This document shows, piece by piece, positions 44,936 through 55,129 of a stretch of DNA of 64,000 nucleotides (positions are counted from its first letter, which is position 1; each line of letters opens with the position of its first letter). The stretch covers positions 1,089,001 to 1,153,000 of the forward strand of contig NZ_CAJRAF010000001.1 of the NCBI RefSeq assembly GCF_907164905.1, written 5' to 3'. The stretch comes from Dyadobacter sp. CECT 9275. GTDB lineage: Bacteria > Bacteroidota > Bacteroidia > Cytophagales > Spirosomataceae. Below the pieces are notes generated by a model. That model was given only the letters and a program-made list of their open reading frames with translations. It was not told the origin of the DNA and did no database searches. The translations under genes and the position numbers were made by a program.

Positions 44936-45250
44936 TCAAGAATTTAGTGTTGATCATGACCTTTCGGAAGGGCTTACAGCGCGAAATGGACCGTTTCTTT
45001 GCTCGGTTATCTGATGAAGATTTAGATATAGCGCCTTACAAAGGTCCGTGCCACGCCCGGAAAATTAACCGAACTGACTATCTGAGAGTAAGTTATGAAT
45101 TGATCATCCCGGCACTTATCAAACAAAAGTTTGCCCGACTAATCGACTGCTTTGATGAACTAATTTATAGAGCTACCCAGGTCATAAGACCAAATCGCAA
45201 ATTCCCAAGAAAGCACAGGCCGCAAAAAAACACTATATGGCATATAAAAA
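44936..45250 (+). mobile_element. IS4-type transposase remnant
   Basis: A frame from about 44936 reads the N-terminal zone of IS4-family transposases (MTFRKGLQREMDRFFARLSDED, then YLRVSYELI), without the DDE catalytic residues. It closes in unrelated sequence (about 45360). It has no complete ends or inverted repeats and is not a functional element. The 44685-45864 gap has no intact gene. Confidence 0.35.
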
Positions 45251-45573
45251 ACTATGACGGACCATTAAGTGACATTGTCTCGTATCCTGGAAACAGTCTC
45301 CTTCAAAGCTCCTGTCATATTTTATATTGCTTTCTTACAGCATTTTCTCTCGCGCAATGATGATTGATAAGGCATAAATGTACCTTGTGTCATATTACGT
45401 TTAACCACCGTATCTTTAAACTGATGAACTTACGATCCAACCAATAGGCCAACTCGATCGTTGGTCGGGCATAGGACAGGGGGGAAAGACCAAGCGGTTT
45501 TTCAAAGAGTCAATGAATACATGCTGGCTGATCTTTCCGGGTCCCTGGTTTATGGGAAACATAGTCCAATCCA

Positions 45574-45864
45574 AAACTGACAATTGCACAACTTGATGAA
45601 ATCACCCAACGCATTATCATTGACGAGTACCATCTGCGTACGCTTAATGAAATTAACGAGACATTGCTTCTATGGTGGTTTCCGCCGGCTTCCTGCCTCA
45701 TTTATGTAATTCAACTATGAACCCTGGTTCTGTTTCAATGAGGGTTGACAAGACCAGGTGGATCCAGTTCCAGCGTTCCACGTCAGATTGCATTTTTCAA
45801 GGCCTGATACCAGCAACAATGTATTTTGCTCCATCATGTTCTCTGATAAGAATAAATGCTTTAA
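45574..45864 (+). mobile_element. decayed Mu/IS481-like transposase C-terminal fragment
   Basis: One frame at 45574 reads LTIAQLDEITQRIIIDEYH, like the C-terminal helix-plus-YHxRxH zone of Mu-type integrases. The neighbouring frame from 45672 continues as AGFLPHL followed by a RWIQF-like stretch. A frameshift between them and several in-frame stops show decay. The fragment abuts the end of the PIG-L gene on the opposite strand. The assignment is tentative because only the C-terminal part is visible. Confidence 0.3.
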
Positions 45865-48369
45865 CTACTTTCCAAGCGATAACAAATTGACAAACACCCG
45901 GTAAGCACCCGGAACACCCGCGGGTAGCTCACGAAACCACGATAAACTTGTGTAAACATAATTTCCTTTCCCATACTTGGCGACAAGGATCCCGCCATCC
46001 AAAGCAGGGTTGTCGGGGTCATTGGATGAGATGACAGCCTCGTATTCGGGTGACCATTTTTGCGGGAAATACAGGCCGCGCTCCTGTACCCAGTCCTTAA
46101 AATCGGCTGGGGTAATCTTGTTGGGAACATTCAAAACCGGACTTTCGGGTTTCAGGAAACGCACCTCCGAACCTTCCACGGTTATGCGATCGCGGGTTAG
46201 GGTAAATGGGTATGGCCCGATATCCTTCATCACCAGGTCCATGTCGGTATTATATTGAATGATGAAGTTGCCCCCGTTTTTGACATAATCCATCAAAGCC
46301 GCCTGGTAATGCTTCATCCGCTTATTGGTATTGTAAACCCGCACGCCAGCCACGATCGCATCAAATTGACTGAGCTTTTCGGGCGTGATGTCTTTGTCTT
46401 CAAGTACCGTCACCTGGTACCCGATCTGCCGCAGGCTGACGGGAATCAGGTCGCCGGCCCCCATCAGATAGCCAATGTTACTGCCTTTTTTGATCAGGTC
46501 CAGCTTGATGGCCCTGGCCGTCGCTTTGGGGAAAAAGACCTGGGTGGGAATGTGTCCATAACTGATCATACCAAAGCTATGGTCATACGATTTTCCCTCC
46601 ACTTCTACCACGGCAGTAATTTCCGTTTCCTGGGATTCGGCGGGCGGGTAAAGCGCAAATTCCACCATTTGCTCCTCGCCTTTCAGTTTCAGGGCAAAAG
46701 GAGCGCGCTCAGGAACCGATTTCCAGGCCGATGGCAGGTCGAGACGTACTTCTCCCACACACTCATCTTTTCCGGCTTTAATCGCGACCAGTACTTTTTT
46801 GGCTTGCTGGTCTTCAAACATGTAAACATCCTGCGCAATATTGGCAAAAACCGGTGGGGTCACCACCAGAGGCTGGTATACTTCCCCGGCGACGGGATCC
46901 TTTTTCTTGAACACCACAGGTGTTTCATAATGCAGTTTCTGACCTTCTATCAGCACTTCAAGCGCGACCATTGCAACCGGCGGGTTCTCGCCACGACCGA
47001 TTTCCTCCTGGTCTTCCACTGAAAAAAGTCCTTTGTACCCGATCGGTTTTCGTAGCCAGTAAGGTTGTGAAATGGGCATTTCAGCTGGTATTTTGGTTTT
47101 GAATACAAAATCCAGATCGTTGTTATTTTTTAAAAGGGCCGAAAGTGTCGTGTCACCCGATTCAAACGGGAATACCACTTTCTGCAAAACCACATTCGCC
47201 GACGACCGGTTGACCGCCTCGACCGAAACCTGCACCGTTTCTCCGGGCGTGAATGCAAAATCAGCGGCTGTTGCTTCCAGGTAAAGCCCGAGCGAGTTTT
47301 TAATGAGCTCGTTGACCTCTTTTAATTTCGTCGTTTTCCAAAACCCATCCGGCAGTTTAGTTAGTTCAGTCTTGATTTTCAGCAACATCGGGACACTCGC
47401 AGACGGGTCGGCAGGCTTGTAACCTGCAAGCAGCGCGGTCACCAGCTGCTGTATTTTTTCACTGCCTTTCACCCTTGTCCAGGTGGTATTAATGTCTTCA
47501 AAAAGCTCCTTTTGCGCTTTGGTGCCTTTGGTATGCTGCAAATATTCCACCGACACCCCGCGGGTGCCGATCGAACCAAATCCCTGGCTTTTATGCATAC
47601 TTCTGCTTTCGGCGGAAATCTCACCATAGGACTTGCCCAGCAATGCATTATAACCTCCCACATCAAGCTGCAGATAGTTTTTTACATTTTTGATAAATTC
47701 CTCCTTATTGCGGATCCCCCACATGCTGATATTCCACATTAGCCTTTTGGCCTGCCAGGGTTCTACATATTTCAACTGTTCGGGGAAACGTTTCGGGTCT
47801 GCGGCGGCGTCAAATGCTTCTTCGGCTAAAATGGACGAGGCGCTGTGATGCCCGTGCCCTGCGCGGGAATCCGGCGGGAACCGCGTCACGATCACATCGG
47901 GCTTTACATTGCGGATTACCCATACGGCATCAGCCAGCAGCTTTTCCCTTTCCCAGATCGTGAACACTTCTTCGGGGTTTTTGGAAAAACCAAAATCATT
48001 GGCCCTCGAAAAATACTGCTTGCCGCCATCCATGCGCCTGGCCTGCAAAAGCTCCTGGGTGCGTATCATCCCGAGCTGCTCGCGAATCTCCGGCCCGATC
48101 AGGTTTTGCCCGCCATCGCCGCGTGTAAGGGATAGGTAACTGGTATTAAACTGCCTTTCATTGGCCATATAGGCAATAAAAGTCGTGTTTTCATCATCCG
48201 GGTGTGCGGCCATGTAAAGTACATTGCCAAGCACATTCAGCTTGCGCATATCGTGAAGGATCTTTGCCGCCGAAGGTTTTGCCGGAGCCTGGGCCAGGAG
48301 TTGTGAGGTGTACATGCCGCCGGCCAGGCACAGGCAAACCATCGCGTTTTTGAAGTTAAAGCGCATCAT
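45865..48369 (-). CDS. large PIG-L-family deacetylase with C-terminal beta/amidotransferase-like region
   Basis: This 834-residue exported protein (leader ends TSQLLAQ) has an N-terminal PIG-L domain with H56-P-D-D-E60 (AAHPDDENTTFIAYMAN), a GDGGQNLIG motif and SRAGHGHHSAS. A ~500-residue extension follows. Its middle is beta-rich (ATAADFAFTPGETVQVSVEAVN, a NEW3-like segment). Its last ~180 residues resemble a glutamine-amidotransferase-like fold (SNIGYLMGAGDLIPVSLRQIGYQV, IVAGVRVYNTNKRMKHYQ, GGNFIIQYNT). Substrate is unknown. It is 40 bp downstream of the second SusD gene in the same direction, so it is probably part of that utilisation locus. Confidence 0.85.
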   Translation of the reverse strand: MMRFNFKNAMVCLCLAGGMYTSQLLAQAPAKPSAAKILHDMRKLNVLGNVLYMAAHPDDENTTFIAYMANERQFNTSYLSLTRGDGGQNLIGPEIREQLGMIRTQELLQARRMDGGKQYFSRANDFGFSKNPEEVFTIWEREKLLADAVWVIRNVKPDVIVTRFPPDSRAGHGHHSASSILAEEAFDAAADPKRFPEQLKYVEPWQAKRLMWNISMWGIRNKEEFIKNVKNYLQLDVGGYNALLGKSYGEISAESRSMHKSQGFGSIGTRGVSVEYLQHTKGTKAQKELFEDINTTWTRVKGSEKIQQLVTALLAGYKPADPSASVPMLLKIKTELTKLPDGFWKTTKLKEVNELIKNSLGLYLEATAADFAFTPGETVQVSVEAVNRSSANVVLQKVVFPFESGDTTLSALLKNNNDLDFVFKTKIPAEMPISQPYWLRKPIGYKGLFSVEDQEEIGRGENPPVAMVALEVLIEGQKLHYETPVVFKKKDPVAGEVYQPLVVTPPVFANIAQDVYMFEDQQAKKVLVAIKAGKDECVGEVRLDLPSAWKSVPERAPFALKLKGEEQMVEFALYPPAESQETEITAVVEVEGKSYDHSFGMISYGHIPTQVFFPKATARAIKLDLIKKGSNIGYLMGAGDLIPVSLRQIGYQVTVLEDKDITPEKLSQFDAIVAGVRVYNTNKRMKHYQAALMDYVKNGGNFIIQYNTDMDLVMKDIGPYPFTLTRDRITVEGSEVRFLKPESPVLNVPNKITPADFKDWVQERGLYFPQKWSPEYEAVISSNDPDNPALDGGILVAKYGKGNYVYTSLSWFRELPAGVPGAYRVFVNLLSLGK

Positions 48370-48409
48370 TTGGAATGGGGATAAATGGGAAACCGCTGGT
48401 TTCTGGATT

Positions 48410-49810
48410 TTAATTTTGCTTAAAGGATGAATTGATATCGAGCTCCCGCTGCGGGATCAGGTAAAGCAGCCGGGCCGTTTTACCCTGCGTTTTCATCACT
48501 TCCGCTGCTTTGCCAAATCGCAGCAGGTCTGCCCAGCGATGGTTCTCAAAAGCCAGCTCAACCCTGCGTTCGTGTAACAGTTTTTCCTCGAAAGTACCCG
48601 CTGTGGCTGCGCTGACCGGTGCCAGTTTTGCCCGGGTCCGAACAAGGTTAATATACCCGTAAGCCTCTGCCGACTCACCCAATGCTTCCGCCAGCATCAG
48701 CAATACATCGGCATAGCGCAGTACCACGAAATTATACGAAGCGTCGTTTTCGTTGAATGCGTTTTCCTTGCCGAATTTGTTGATAAACCGCGTATCGTTC
48801 CGTGAGCTGGTGATCAGCAAACCCGAGCTGTTAACATAACTGGAATCCATTGATTTGAGAAAACGGTCATCCCCGGCTTCATAGGCGTTCATCATATTCA
48901 CGGTCGGACGGTTTTTATAGGCACCTGTAGTTTGTCTCAGCAACGGAGAAAAAGCATTGGTAAACGAATTTCCCGTGCCGGTGCCACCTCCTTTAAACTG
49001 TACTTCGAAAATAGATTCTGCATTGTTTTTATTGGTCAATCCCCAAAGACTGCCATAATCTGCCAGTAATGAGTACCCATAACCGTCCACAATTCTTTTC
49101 AAAACCGTTGTCGCGCCTGCTTTGTCTCCGGCAGTCAGCATTACTTTTCCCAGCAATGTGGCGGCTGCACCTTTGGTGGCACGGCCCAGGTCTGCTGCAG
49201 CATGTTTGATAGGCAAAGCCGCTTCTGCGGTCGTGAGGTCGGTAATGAGTTGTTTATACACTTCCGAGGCAGGAACCTGGGGTAGTGAGCTGCCTTCTGC
49301 CACCGATTTTGCTTCGGAAAGCGGCATGGGAATGTTGCCGAACAAAACCGCCAGATTATAATAAAACAACGACCTGAGAAACAACGCTTCTCCCCTGATC
49401 CGCTCCTTCACGGCCGCATCCATATCAATCGGCCCGATCCGGTCCAAAACAATATTGCAGCGGGCAATACCCAGATAGGAATCCGCGTAGGCGGCTGTGA
49501 TCATTTCGCTGGTGGCGATCTCTGAAAAATTGTCGATCACCGTCAGCTCGGCACCCAGCCCCGTACCATCCGGTCCCTGGTCGGTATTATCCGACCGCAT
49601 TTCCTGCATGATCCAGTAACTCTGGTTGTAAGTCCCGGTCATCTGTAAGGCTTTGTAGGCCGCATTAATGGCCGTGTTCATGTCGCCTGCCGTGAGGTAA
49701 AAACCATTCACATTCCGCTGGGTGACCGGGTTCAGGTCTGTAAAATCCTGGCTGCATGACCACAGGCTTCCTGCGATCAAAGACGCCAAATAGAAGTTTT
49801 TTAATTTCAT
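48410..49810 (-). CDS. SusD/RagB-family lipoprotein
   Basis: The 466-residue precursor has the lipobox LWSC (Cys about 19) and SusD helices (DMNTAINAAYKALQMTGTYNQSYWI, IRGEALFLRSLFYYNLAVLFGNIPM, FVVLRYADVLLMLAEALGES, INLVRTRAKLAPV). It is the surface binding partner of the SusC protein at 49843, with 32 bp between the genes. Specificity is unknown and may differ from the first pair at 7701/11111. Confidence 0.93.
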   Translation of the reverse strand: MKLKNFYLASLIAGSLWSCSQDFTDLNPVTQRNVNGFYLTAGDMNTAINAAYKALQMTGTYNQSYWIMQEMRSDNTDQGPDGTGLGAELTVIDNFSEIATSEMITAAYADSYLGIARCNIVLDRIGPIDMDAAVKERIRGEALFLRSLFYYNLAVLFGNIPMPLSEAKSVAEGSSLPQVPASEVYKQLITDLTTAEAALPIKHAAADLGRATKGAAATLLGKVMLTAGDKAGATTVLKRIVDGYGYSLLADYGSLWGLTNKNNAESIFEVQFKGGGTGTGNSFTNAFSPLLRQTTGAYKNRPTVNMMNAYEAGDDRFLKSMDSSYVNSSGLLITSSRNDTRFINKFGKENAFNENDASYNFVVLRYADVLLMLAEALGESAEAYGYINLVRTRAKLAPVSAATAGTFEEKLLHERRVELAFENHRWADLLRFGKAAEVMKTQGKTARLLYLIPQRELDINSSFKQN

Positions 49811-49842
49811 ATCCTTTTCGCTTTAAAGTCAGTGAGGTGGTA

Positions 49843-52800
49843 TCAGAAGGTTACATTCAGGCCGAACGTGAAGTTGCGGGACAATGGATATGCGCCATAA
49901 TCCTCCCCCTGCACGCCGGTGAGGCCTGCCTGGTTATTGACCTCCGGGTTATAGCCAATGTATTTTGTACTGGTAAACAGGTTGGTCCCCGAAATGTAAG
50001 CCCGAAGCGATTGCACTTTTCCTAGCATGGTTTTAGGGAATGTGTAACCCAATGTGATACTTCTCAACCTGAAATACGATCCGTCTTCGACCTGGTAGGA
50101 AGAGGGACGGTTATTTCCTCCATGCAGATCCGTCAGGCGATCGGCGCGCGGAATGGTACCATTGCCAGGGTTTTCGGGAGAGATCCATCGCTCGGTCCAG
50201 TCTTTGTAAGAATTGGTTGCAGCCTCGCCGTTTCCGAGGTGGCGGCGGGTCAGGTTCAGGATCTTGGAGCCTTGTACACCCTGGAAGAAAACACTCAGGT
50301 CCAAACCCTTGAAGCTAAAACGATTGGTAATACCGTACATAAAATCAGGCATATAGTTGCCTATCACCGTGCGGTCGCTGGCATCCACTTTTCCGTCCCC
50401 GTTCACATCCTTGAACCGCAGGTCACCCGGCCGGGCGGCAGGTGCCAGTGCGTCCTTGGGCGCAGCGTCTATTTCAGCCTGTGTCTGATAAATACCATCG
50501 ACGACATAGCCATAGTAACTGCCGATCGGGGAGCCTATCTGGGTGATGTGCCGGATACCCGCGCCTCCCGAGCTGAGGATCGGATCACCGGTGGGACCGA
50601 GTTTCAATACGTCATTCTGGTTGGCCGAAAAATTAAAATCCGTCGACCAGGTAAATGCGCCAACGACGTTACGGCTGTTGATCGTCAGCTCCACGCCTTT
50701 GTTTTCCACTTCACCGATATTTTGGAGCGCTGTCGCAAAACCGACGGAGGAAGGCACCTGTACATTCAGCAACAGATCCGAAGTGGTCTTTTTGTACCAG
50801 TCGGCGGAGATGAAAAGCCGGTCGCGGAACAGGCCGAAGTCAATGCCGAAATCTACCTGCGTGGTTTTTTCCCAGGTCAGCTTATCGTTACTGATCGTAG
50901 AGGGCGCGATGCCATTTACAATCACATTATTAAATGTGTAGTTATAGGGGCTCAGCAAGCCGATCGCTGCGTAGTTCGGGATCAAGAAATTCCCTGTTTT
51001 ACCCCAACTGCCGCGCAGTTTCAAATCAGTCACGGCTGTTAGCCCTTTCATGAAAGTCTCTTCCGACAAGCGCCATCCTGCTGAAAATGAAGGAAACGCG
51101 CCTGTTTTATTTCCTGCTCCAAATCGCGAGGAACGGTCCGAACGGACGGTGGCAGTCAGCAGGTATTTGTCACGAAAAGTATAGTTTACCCGCGCCAGCA
51201 TGGACACCAGCGACCATTCCTGGCGGTTGTCGCCCCCGCTCGTAACCTGCCCGCCGCTGATGGAAGGCGACAGGTCGTCGGGATGGTTTTGTGCGTAGAC
51301 CTGATTGGCATCCAGCCGGTCTTTCTGGGCGCTATAACCCATTACTGCCGAAATGTGGTGGTCTTTCCTGAAAGTCTTATCATAAGACAATGTATTCTCC
51401 ACTAGCCAGTTGTAGTTCAAAGATGCGTTTGACTGAGCATATGGGTCTCCAACGGTTGCGTTGCGGTTCAGGAATGCCCTGGCCATGTAAAACGACCGGT
51501 TGTAACTATTGACATCAATACCAGTATAAAGCTTGTATTTGAGGCCGTCGATGATTTCGTATTCAAGAAATACATTGCCGAATGTCCGGAACTGTTTCAG
51601 GTCGTCGGTCACATATTTAATGATCGCCAGCGGGTTACTGGCTGCTGTCATATTGGCGCCGCGGCCTTCTGCGGTCAACAAATGAGACTGGTTATCGGTC
51701 TGGTTGATTGTCCCGTCTGGCAGGTAAGGTGATACAGTCGGCGATGTAACGAGTGCCGAGTACACAATGCCCGGGGGATCGGCAAAGTAAGGAGCACCTG
51801 CTGGCGAGCGGTCGGTATTTGTAAAGGAAGGGCTCAGTCCAAAACCGATTTTTAGTTTTTTGACAGGGTTTACTTCCAGGTTCGCACGGAAGCTAAACCG
51901 CTCAAAACCGCTTCGGTCGATAATGCCTTTCTGATTAAAATACCCGCCGGAAAAATAGTAGTTCATGGTTTCGGTACCGCCCGAAACCGATGCATTATAG
52001 CTTTGGACCGGGACTGACTTGAAGATCAGGTCCTGCCAGTCGGTGTCGGTTCCGGTGGGATTTGCGAAATCGTCGGGTATGAAGTAGCTGCCGTTTGTGG
52101 ATTTGCCATAACGGGTTACATTCTCATCGTTAATATTCGCTGTTGGAACATCCTGCAGATATGCATTGTTTTTGGAATCTTTTACATATGCCGTTAGCTC
52201 CGCCGAATTCATCAGGTCCACTCTTTTGGCCACCGATTGTATCCCAAAATAAGCATCAAAACCCACAACAGGCCTAGTACCTCTTTTCCCTTTTTTGGTG
52301 GTAATCAAAATAACCCCGTTGGAACCTCTTGAGCCATAGATCGCAGCCGCAGAAGCATCCTTCAACACTTCAAGCGATTCGATATCATTGGAATTGATCG
52401 TGCCGAGCGGGTTAGAAGCGGGCAGCGCAAAAGCGGTGGTGCGGCGCGTTATATCGCCCTGAATGCCCGGATCCATATTTTTTGTCACCGGAAAACCGTC
52501 AATCACATACAACGGCTCATTGCCTGCAGATACCGACCCCAAACCCCGCACGCGGATGGTTGTGGCAGCACCAGGCTCTCCGCTCGGCTCCTGCACCTGC
52601 ACACCGGCAATCTGTCCCTGAATAGCATTCTCAAAGTTTGTGACCTGAACTTCACGGATATTTTTGGCTGAAAGCGAGCCAATTGAGCCGGTAATATCCC
52701 CCTTTCGCTGCGTTCCATACCCCACAACCATTACCTCGCTCAAACTACTCACCGACGCATCCAGGCGTACGTTTATCATCGTTTGGTTACCTACTGTCAA

Positions 52801-53421
52801 CTCTTTGGTCACATACCCGATAAATGAAAAGACCAGCACTGCATTTTCATCAGTCACGCTAAGTGAAAAATTTCCATCTATATCCGTCACAGCGCCTTTA
52901 TTGCTGCCTTTGACCAGAATGCTCACACCAGGAAGCCCCGCATTCTTTTCATCGATGACCTTTCCTTTGACGCTGATATCAACGGAGCTCTTACGTACCA
53001 GAACTGGCTCTAAAACGTGCGGCTCTGGCTCAGTACCTAATAACACCGGCTTAACCAATGCCGGCTGCTGTTTTTCCTTTTGCTCCTTTTTTCGGATCAG
53101 ATACGCTTTTTTTCCTGTTTTGATAAATTCAAGACCATTAGGGTTCAGAAGGCTCTTCAATTCTGCTTCCAGATTTCCGTCCTGCTCAGCCGGTTCCGGC
53201 GAAACCGAAATTCCCTGAATGATCGATTGCTTAAAAAGAATGCTGACATGGTGCTTCTTGCCCAGCTCCATTAGGACATCTTTGAGTTTGCCGGGCCGCT
53301 TCGTTTTGTGGTTTTCCTGCTGCATAGCAGGGCGTAACAACGCGATCTCTTGTGAAAAACCAATTCTGGCGGTCAGCATACAGGCGCCAACCAGGCATGT
53401 TCGTAAAATCGGGATCTTCAT
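49843..53421 (-). CDS. SusC/RagA-family TonB-dependent outer-membrane transducer
   Basis: The start at ATG 53421 overlaps the FecR stop by 4 bp (ATGA). After a signal peptide (ARIGFSQ), an STN domain lies at about residues 40-115 (LKDVLMELGKKHHVSILFKQS). The regulatory-like domain is at about 150-225 (VKGKVIDEKNAGLPGVSILVKG), and the plug (SEVMVVGYGTQRKGDITG, RVRGLGSVSAGNEPLYVIDG) leads into the barrel ending in Phe. The STN domain implies signalling to the FecR/sigma pair encoded upstream (53418 and 54476). Confidence 0.94.
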   Translation of the reverse strand: MKIPILRTCLVGACMLTARIGFSQEIALLRPAMQQENHKTKRPGKLKDVLMELGKKHHVSILFKQSIIQGISVSPEPAEQDGNLEAELKSLLNPNGLEFIKTGKKAYLIRKKEQKEKQQPALVKPVLLGTEPEPHVLEPVLVRKSSVDISVKGKVIDEKNAGLPGVSILVKGSNKGAVTDIDGNFSLSVTDENAVLVFSFIGYVTKELTVGNQTMINVRLDASVSSLSEVMVVGYGTQRKGDITGSIGSLSAKNIREVQVTNFENAIQGQIAGVQVQEPSGEPGAATTIRVRGLGSVSAGNEPLYVIDGFPVTKNMDPGIQGDITRRTTAFALPASNPLGTINSNDIESLEVLKDASAAAIYGSRGSNGVILITTKKGKRGTRPVVGFDAYFGIQSVAKRVDLMNSAELTAYVKDSKNNAYLQDVPTANINDENVTRYGKSTNGSYFIPDDFANPTGTDTDWQDLIFKSVPVQSYNASVSGGTETMNYYFSGGYFNQKGIIDRSGFERFSFRANLEVNPVKKLKIGFGLSPSFTNTDRSPAGAPYFADPPGIVYSALVTSPTVSPYLPDGTINQTDNQSHLLTAEGRGANMTAASNPLAIIKYVTDDLKQFRTFGNVFLEYEIIDGLKYKLYTGIDVNSYNRSFYMARAFLNRNATVGDPYAQSNASLNYNWLVENTLSYDKTFRKDHHISAVMGYSAQKDRLDANQVYAQNHPDDLSPSISGGQVTSGGDNRQEWSLVSMLARVNYTFRDKYLLTATVRSDRSSRFGAGNKTGAFPSFSAGWRLSEETFMKGLTAVTDLKLRGSWGKTGNFLIPNYAAIGLLSPYNYTFNNVIVNGIAPSTISNDKLTWEKTTQVDFGIDFGLFRDRLFISADWYKKTTSDLLLNVQVPSSVGFATALQNIGEVENKGVELTINSRNVVGAFTWSTDFNFSANQNDVLKLGPTGDPILSSGGAGIRHITQIGSPIGSYYGYVVDGIYQTQAEIDAAPKDALAPAARPGDLRFKDVNGDGKVDASDRTVIGNYMPDFMYGITNRFSFKGLDLSVFFQGVQGSKILNLTRRHLGNGEAATNSYKDWTERWISPENPGNGTIPRADRLTDLHGGNNRPSSYQVEDGSYFRLRSITLGYTFPKTMLGKVQSLRAYISGTNLFTSTKYIGYNPEVNNQAGLTGVQGEDYGAYPLSRNFTFGLNVTF

Positions 53422-54422
53422 AAGTCTTGTTTTATGGATGTACGCAATTCAATTTTGTCCGCTGTGCGTGTTATATTCATATCGAACATTGCTGATAATA
53501 TTTCCAGTAATGCTTCGGGTTCCCTGGCTTGGTAAATCCCCCCGATTTTACGGGAAGCGAGTTCGTCGTCCGCAATGTGGATGTGCACATCAAAGCGCTC
53601 GTTGATCTGCTCCACCACTTCGGCCAGGGTGGCATCGTCAAAATAAAATGTCTGTTCTTTCCAGGCGGTAATGGCCAGCGGCTCCTCTGGCGTGACTACC
53701 TTGAAGCTACCGTGGCTATCGGCAGTGAAGTAGTTACCGGGACTGAGATAAAGTTCCTGCCCGGCCGGGAGGTTTAGTTTTACCTTCCCCTTTGCCAAAA
53801 AGACCCTTTTGCCGCGCGCACTCGAAAATGCATTGAACTCGGTACCCAGCACCTCGATCCGGTAGCCGTCGCCCATGAGCACCTGAAAGCGCAGGTTATT
53901 CTTTTGGTGTGTTACCTTGAATTCTGCCTCACCGGTCAGCCACACCTGACGTACATCCTCCCCGAAACCGAACCTTGGCACTTTCAGTACAGAATTGGAG
54001 TTGAGCGTTACTTCGGTGCTATCGCTCAGAAAAAAGCTGGTGAAACGGTCGTGGGGCGATTCGATCGACCTATACATCAGCTCTGAATTGAATACGTACG
54101 CCAATGTAAGCGCTACTGAAGCAGCCATGAGGATCCCGATCCAGGGAATCAGGTTACGCGATTTTTTGCTGACCTGTACCAAATCTTCGGCGTGTTTTTC
54201 CTGAGCTACTCCTTGGTCCAAAAAAAGGTCGTATTTGCGCTGCGATTTTTCTGTGTCGATCAGGAGTTGGGGGTGGCACCGCTCCCATTCGTCGAGGCAG
54301 CGGTAATAATGCTCTTCGTTTTCACTGTCGTCAAGCCATTGCTCGATCAGCTTTCGTTGCAGGCATGAGGTCTTGCCTTCGAAAAAATCAAACAGTAGCT
54401 GCTTGGTTATCAATTCATTCAT
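53418..54422 (-). CDS. FecR-family anti-sigma factor
   Basis: Its 334 residues are the same length as the first FecR. The protein has a cytoplasmic part (residues 1-90), a membrane span near 92-112 (LIPWIGILMAASVALTLAYVF), a FecR domain (FLSDSTEVTLNSNSVLKV, VWLTGEAEFKVTH, VLGTEFNAFSSARG) and a DUF4974 C-terminus (TFYFDDATLAEVVEQINERF). The stop overlaps the SusC start, so the two are translationally coupled. It pairs with the sigma factor at 54476. Confidence 0.92.
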   Translation of the reverse strand: MNELITKQLLFDFFEGKTSCLQRKLIEQWLDDSENEEHYYRCLDEWERCHPQLLIDTEKSQRKYDLFLDQGVAQEKHAEDLVQVSKKSRNLIPWIGILMAASVALTLAYVFNSELMYRSIESPHDRFTSFFLSDSTEVTLNSNSVLKVPRFGFGEDVRQVWLTGEAEFKVTHQKNNLRFQVLMGDGYRIEVLGTEFNAFSSARGKRVFLAKGKVKLNLPAGQELYLSPGNYFTADSHGSFKVVTPEEPLAITAWKEQTFYFDDATLAEVVEQINERFDVHIHIADDELASRKIGGIYQAREPEALLEILSAMFDMNITRTADKIELRTSIKQDL

Positions 54423-54475
54423 TGAGGCTGAATATAGGTCCAGATATCAGTATGTGGCAAAATTCTCATGGGTTG

Positions 54476-55129
54476 TCAAAGGAACGCGGGCAGCAGGATC
54501 GTCAAAAACCAGCTGTCTTTAAGGCCCGTGCGAAGTTTGATCAAAGCCCTGCTGACCAACCCTTCCACTGCTTTCGGGGTAATCTGCAGTTCCCGGGCGA
54601 TCTCATCATATTTCTTCCCTTCAACCCTTTTCAGCAGATAAGCCTTGCGGCATTGCGGCGACAGCTCCTGGATGATACTTTCGACTTTAAGATAGAGCTC
54701 GGTGTATTGGAGTGCCTCATCCGGGTTGACGGTCTGGGCTACAGGAGAAATGGATTCGAGCGGATCGGTTTGCTGCAGGTTCCATCGCATGTAGTTATAA
54801 GTTCGGTGACGTACCGCCTTGTAGAGATAGGCACGGTAGGAACTGGTGACGTGTTCAAAAATCCTGTGCTCCCAGAAGACTTCGAAAAGTTCAGAAACGA
54901 TATCCTCTGCTACTTGCTGCGAATGCACAAATCGTGCGGCGTGGCTGCATAACGTAACATAATACCGACGGAATAGCAACGAGCATCCCTCTTTGGGACT
55001 TGCCGCAAATGTTTCGCGCAACAGACGTTCGTCATCCGCTAGGACCGGGGTTTTCTCCCGGAAAGAAACAGGGCGTTGATTTTTGCCCCATGCATGATCT
55101 TCTGAATTGCCTGGTAATGGTGTTGTCAT
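54476..55129 (-). CDS. ECF RNA polymerase sigma factor (FecI-like)
   Basis: The 217-residue sigma factor has region 2 (FRRYYVTLCSHAARFVHSQQVAEDIVSELFEVFWEHR, about residues 50-95) and region 4 (LSPQCRKAYLLKRVEGKKYDEIARELQITPKAVEGLVSRAL, about 150-195). It is the first gene of the minus-strand Sus locus, 54 bp before FecR, and would drive the SusC/D/PIG-L operon when released. The N-terminal ~35 residues before region 2 are variable, so the exact start is less certain. Confidence 0.9.
   Translation of the reverse strand: MTTPLPGNSEDHAWGKNQRPVSFREKTPVLADDERLLRETFAASPKEGCSLLFRRYYVTLCSHAARFVHSQQVAEDIVSELFEVFWEHRIFEHVTSSYRAYLYKAVRHRTYNYMRWNLQQTDPLESISPVAQTVNPDEALQYTELYLKVESIIQELSPQCRKAYLLKRVEGKKYDEIARELQITPKAVEGLVSRALIKLRTGLKDSWFLTILLPAFL

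Noticed and set aside
46255..47022. 255-codon plus-strand frame opposite the large PIG-L gene
   Set aside because: It is antisense shadow of a gene with clear motifs and has no recognisable domain.
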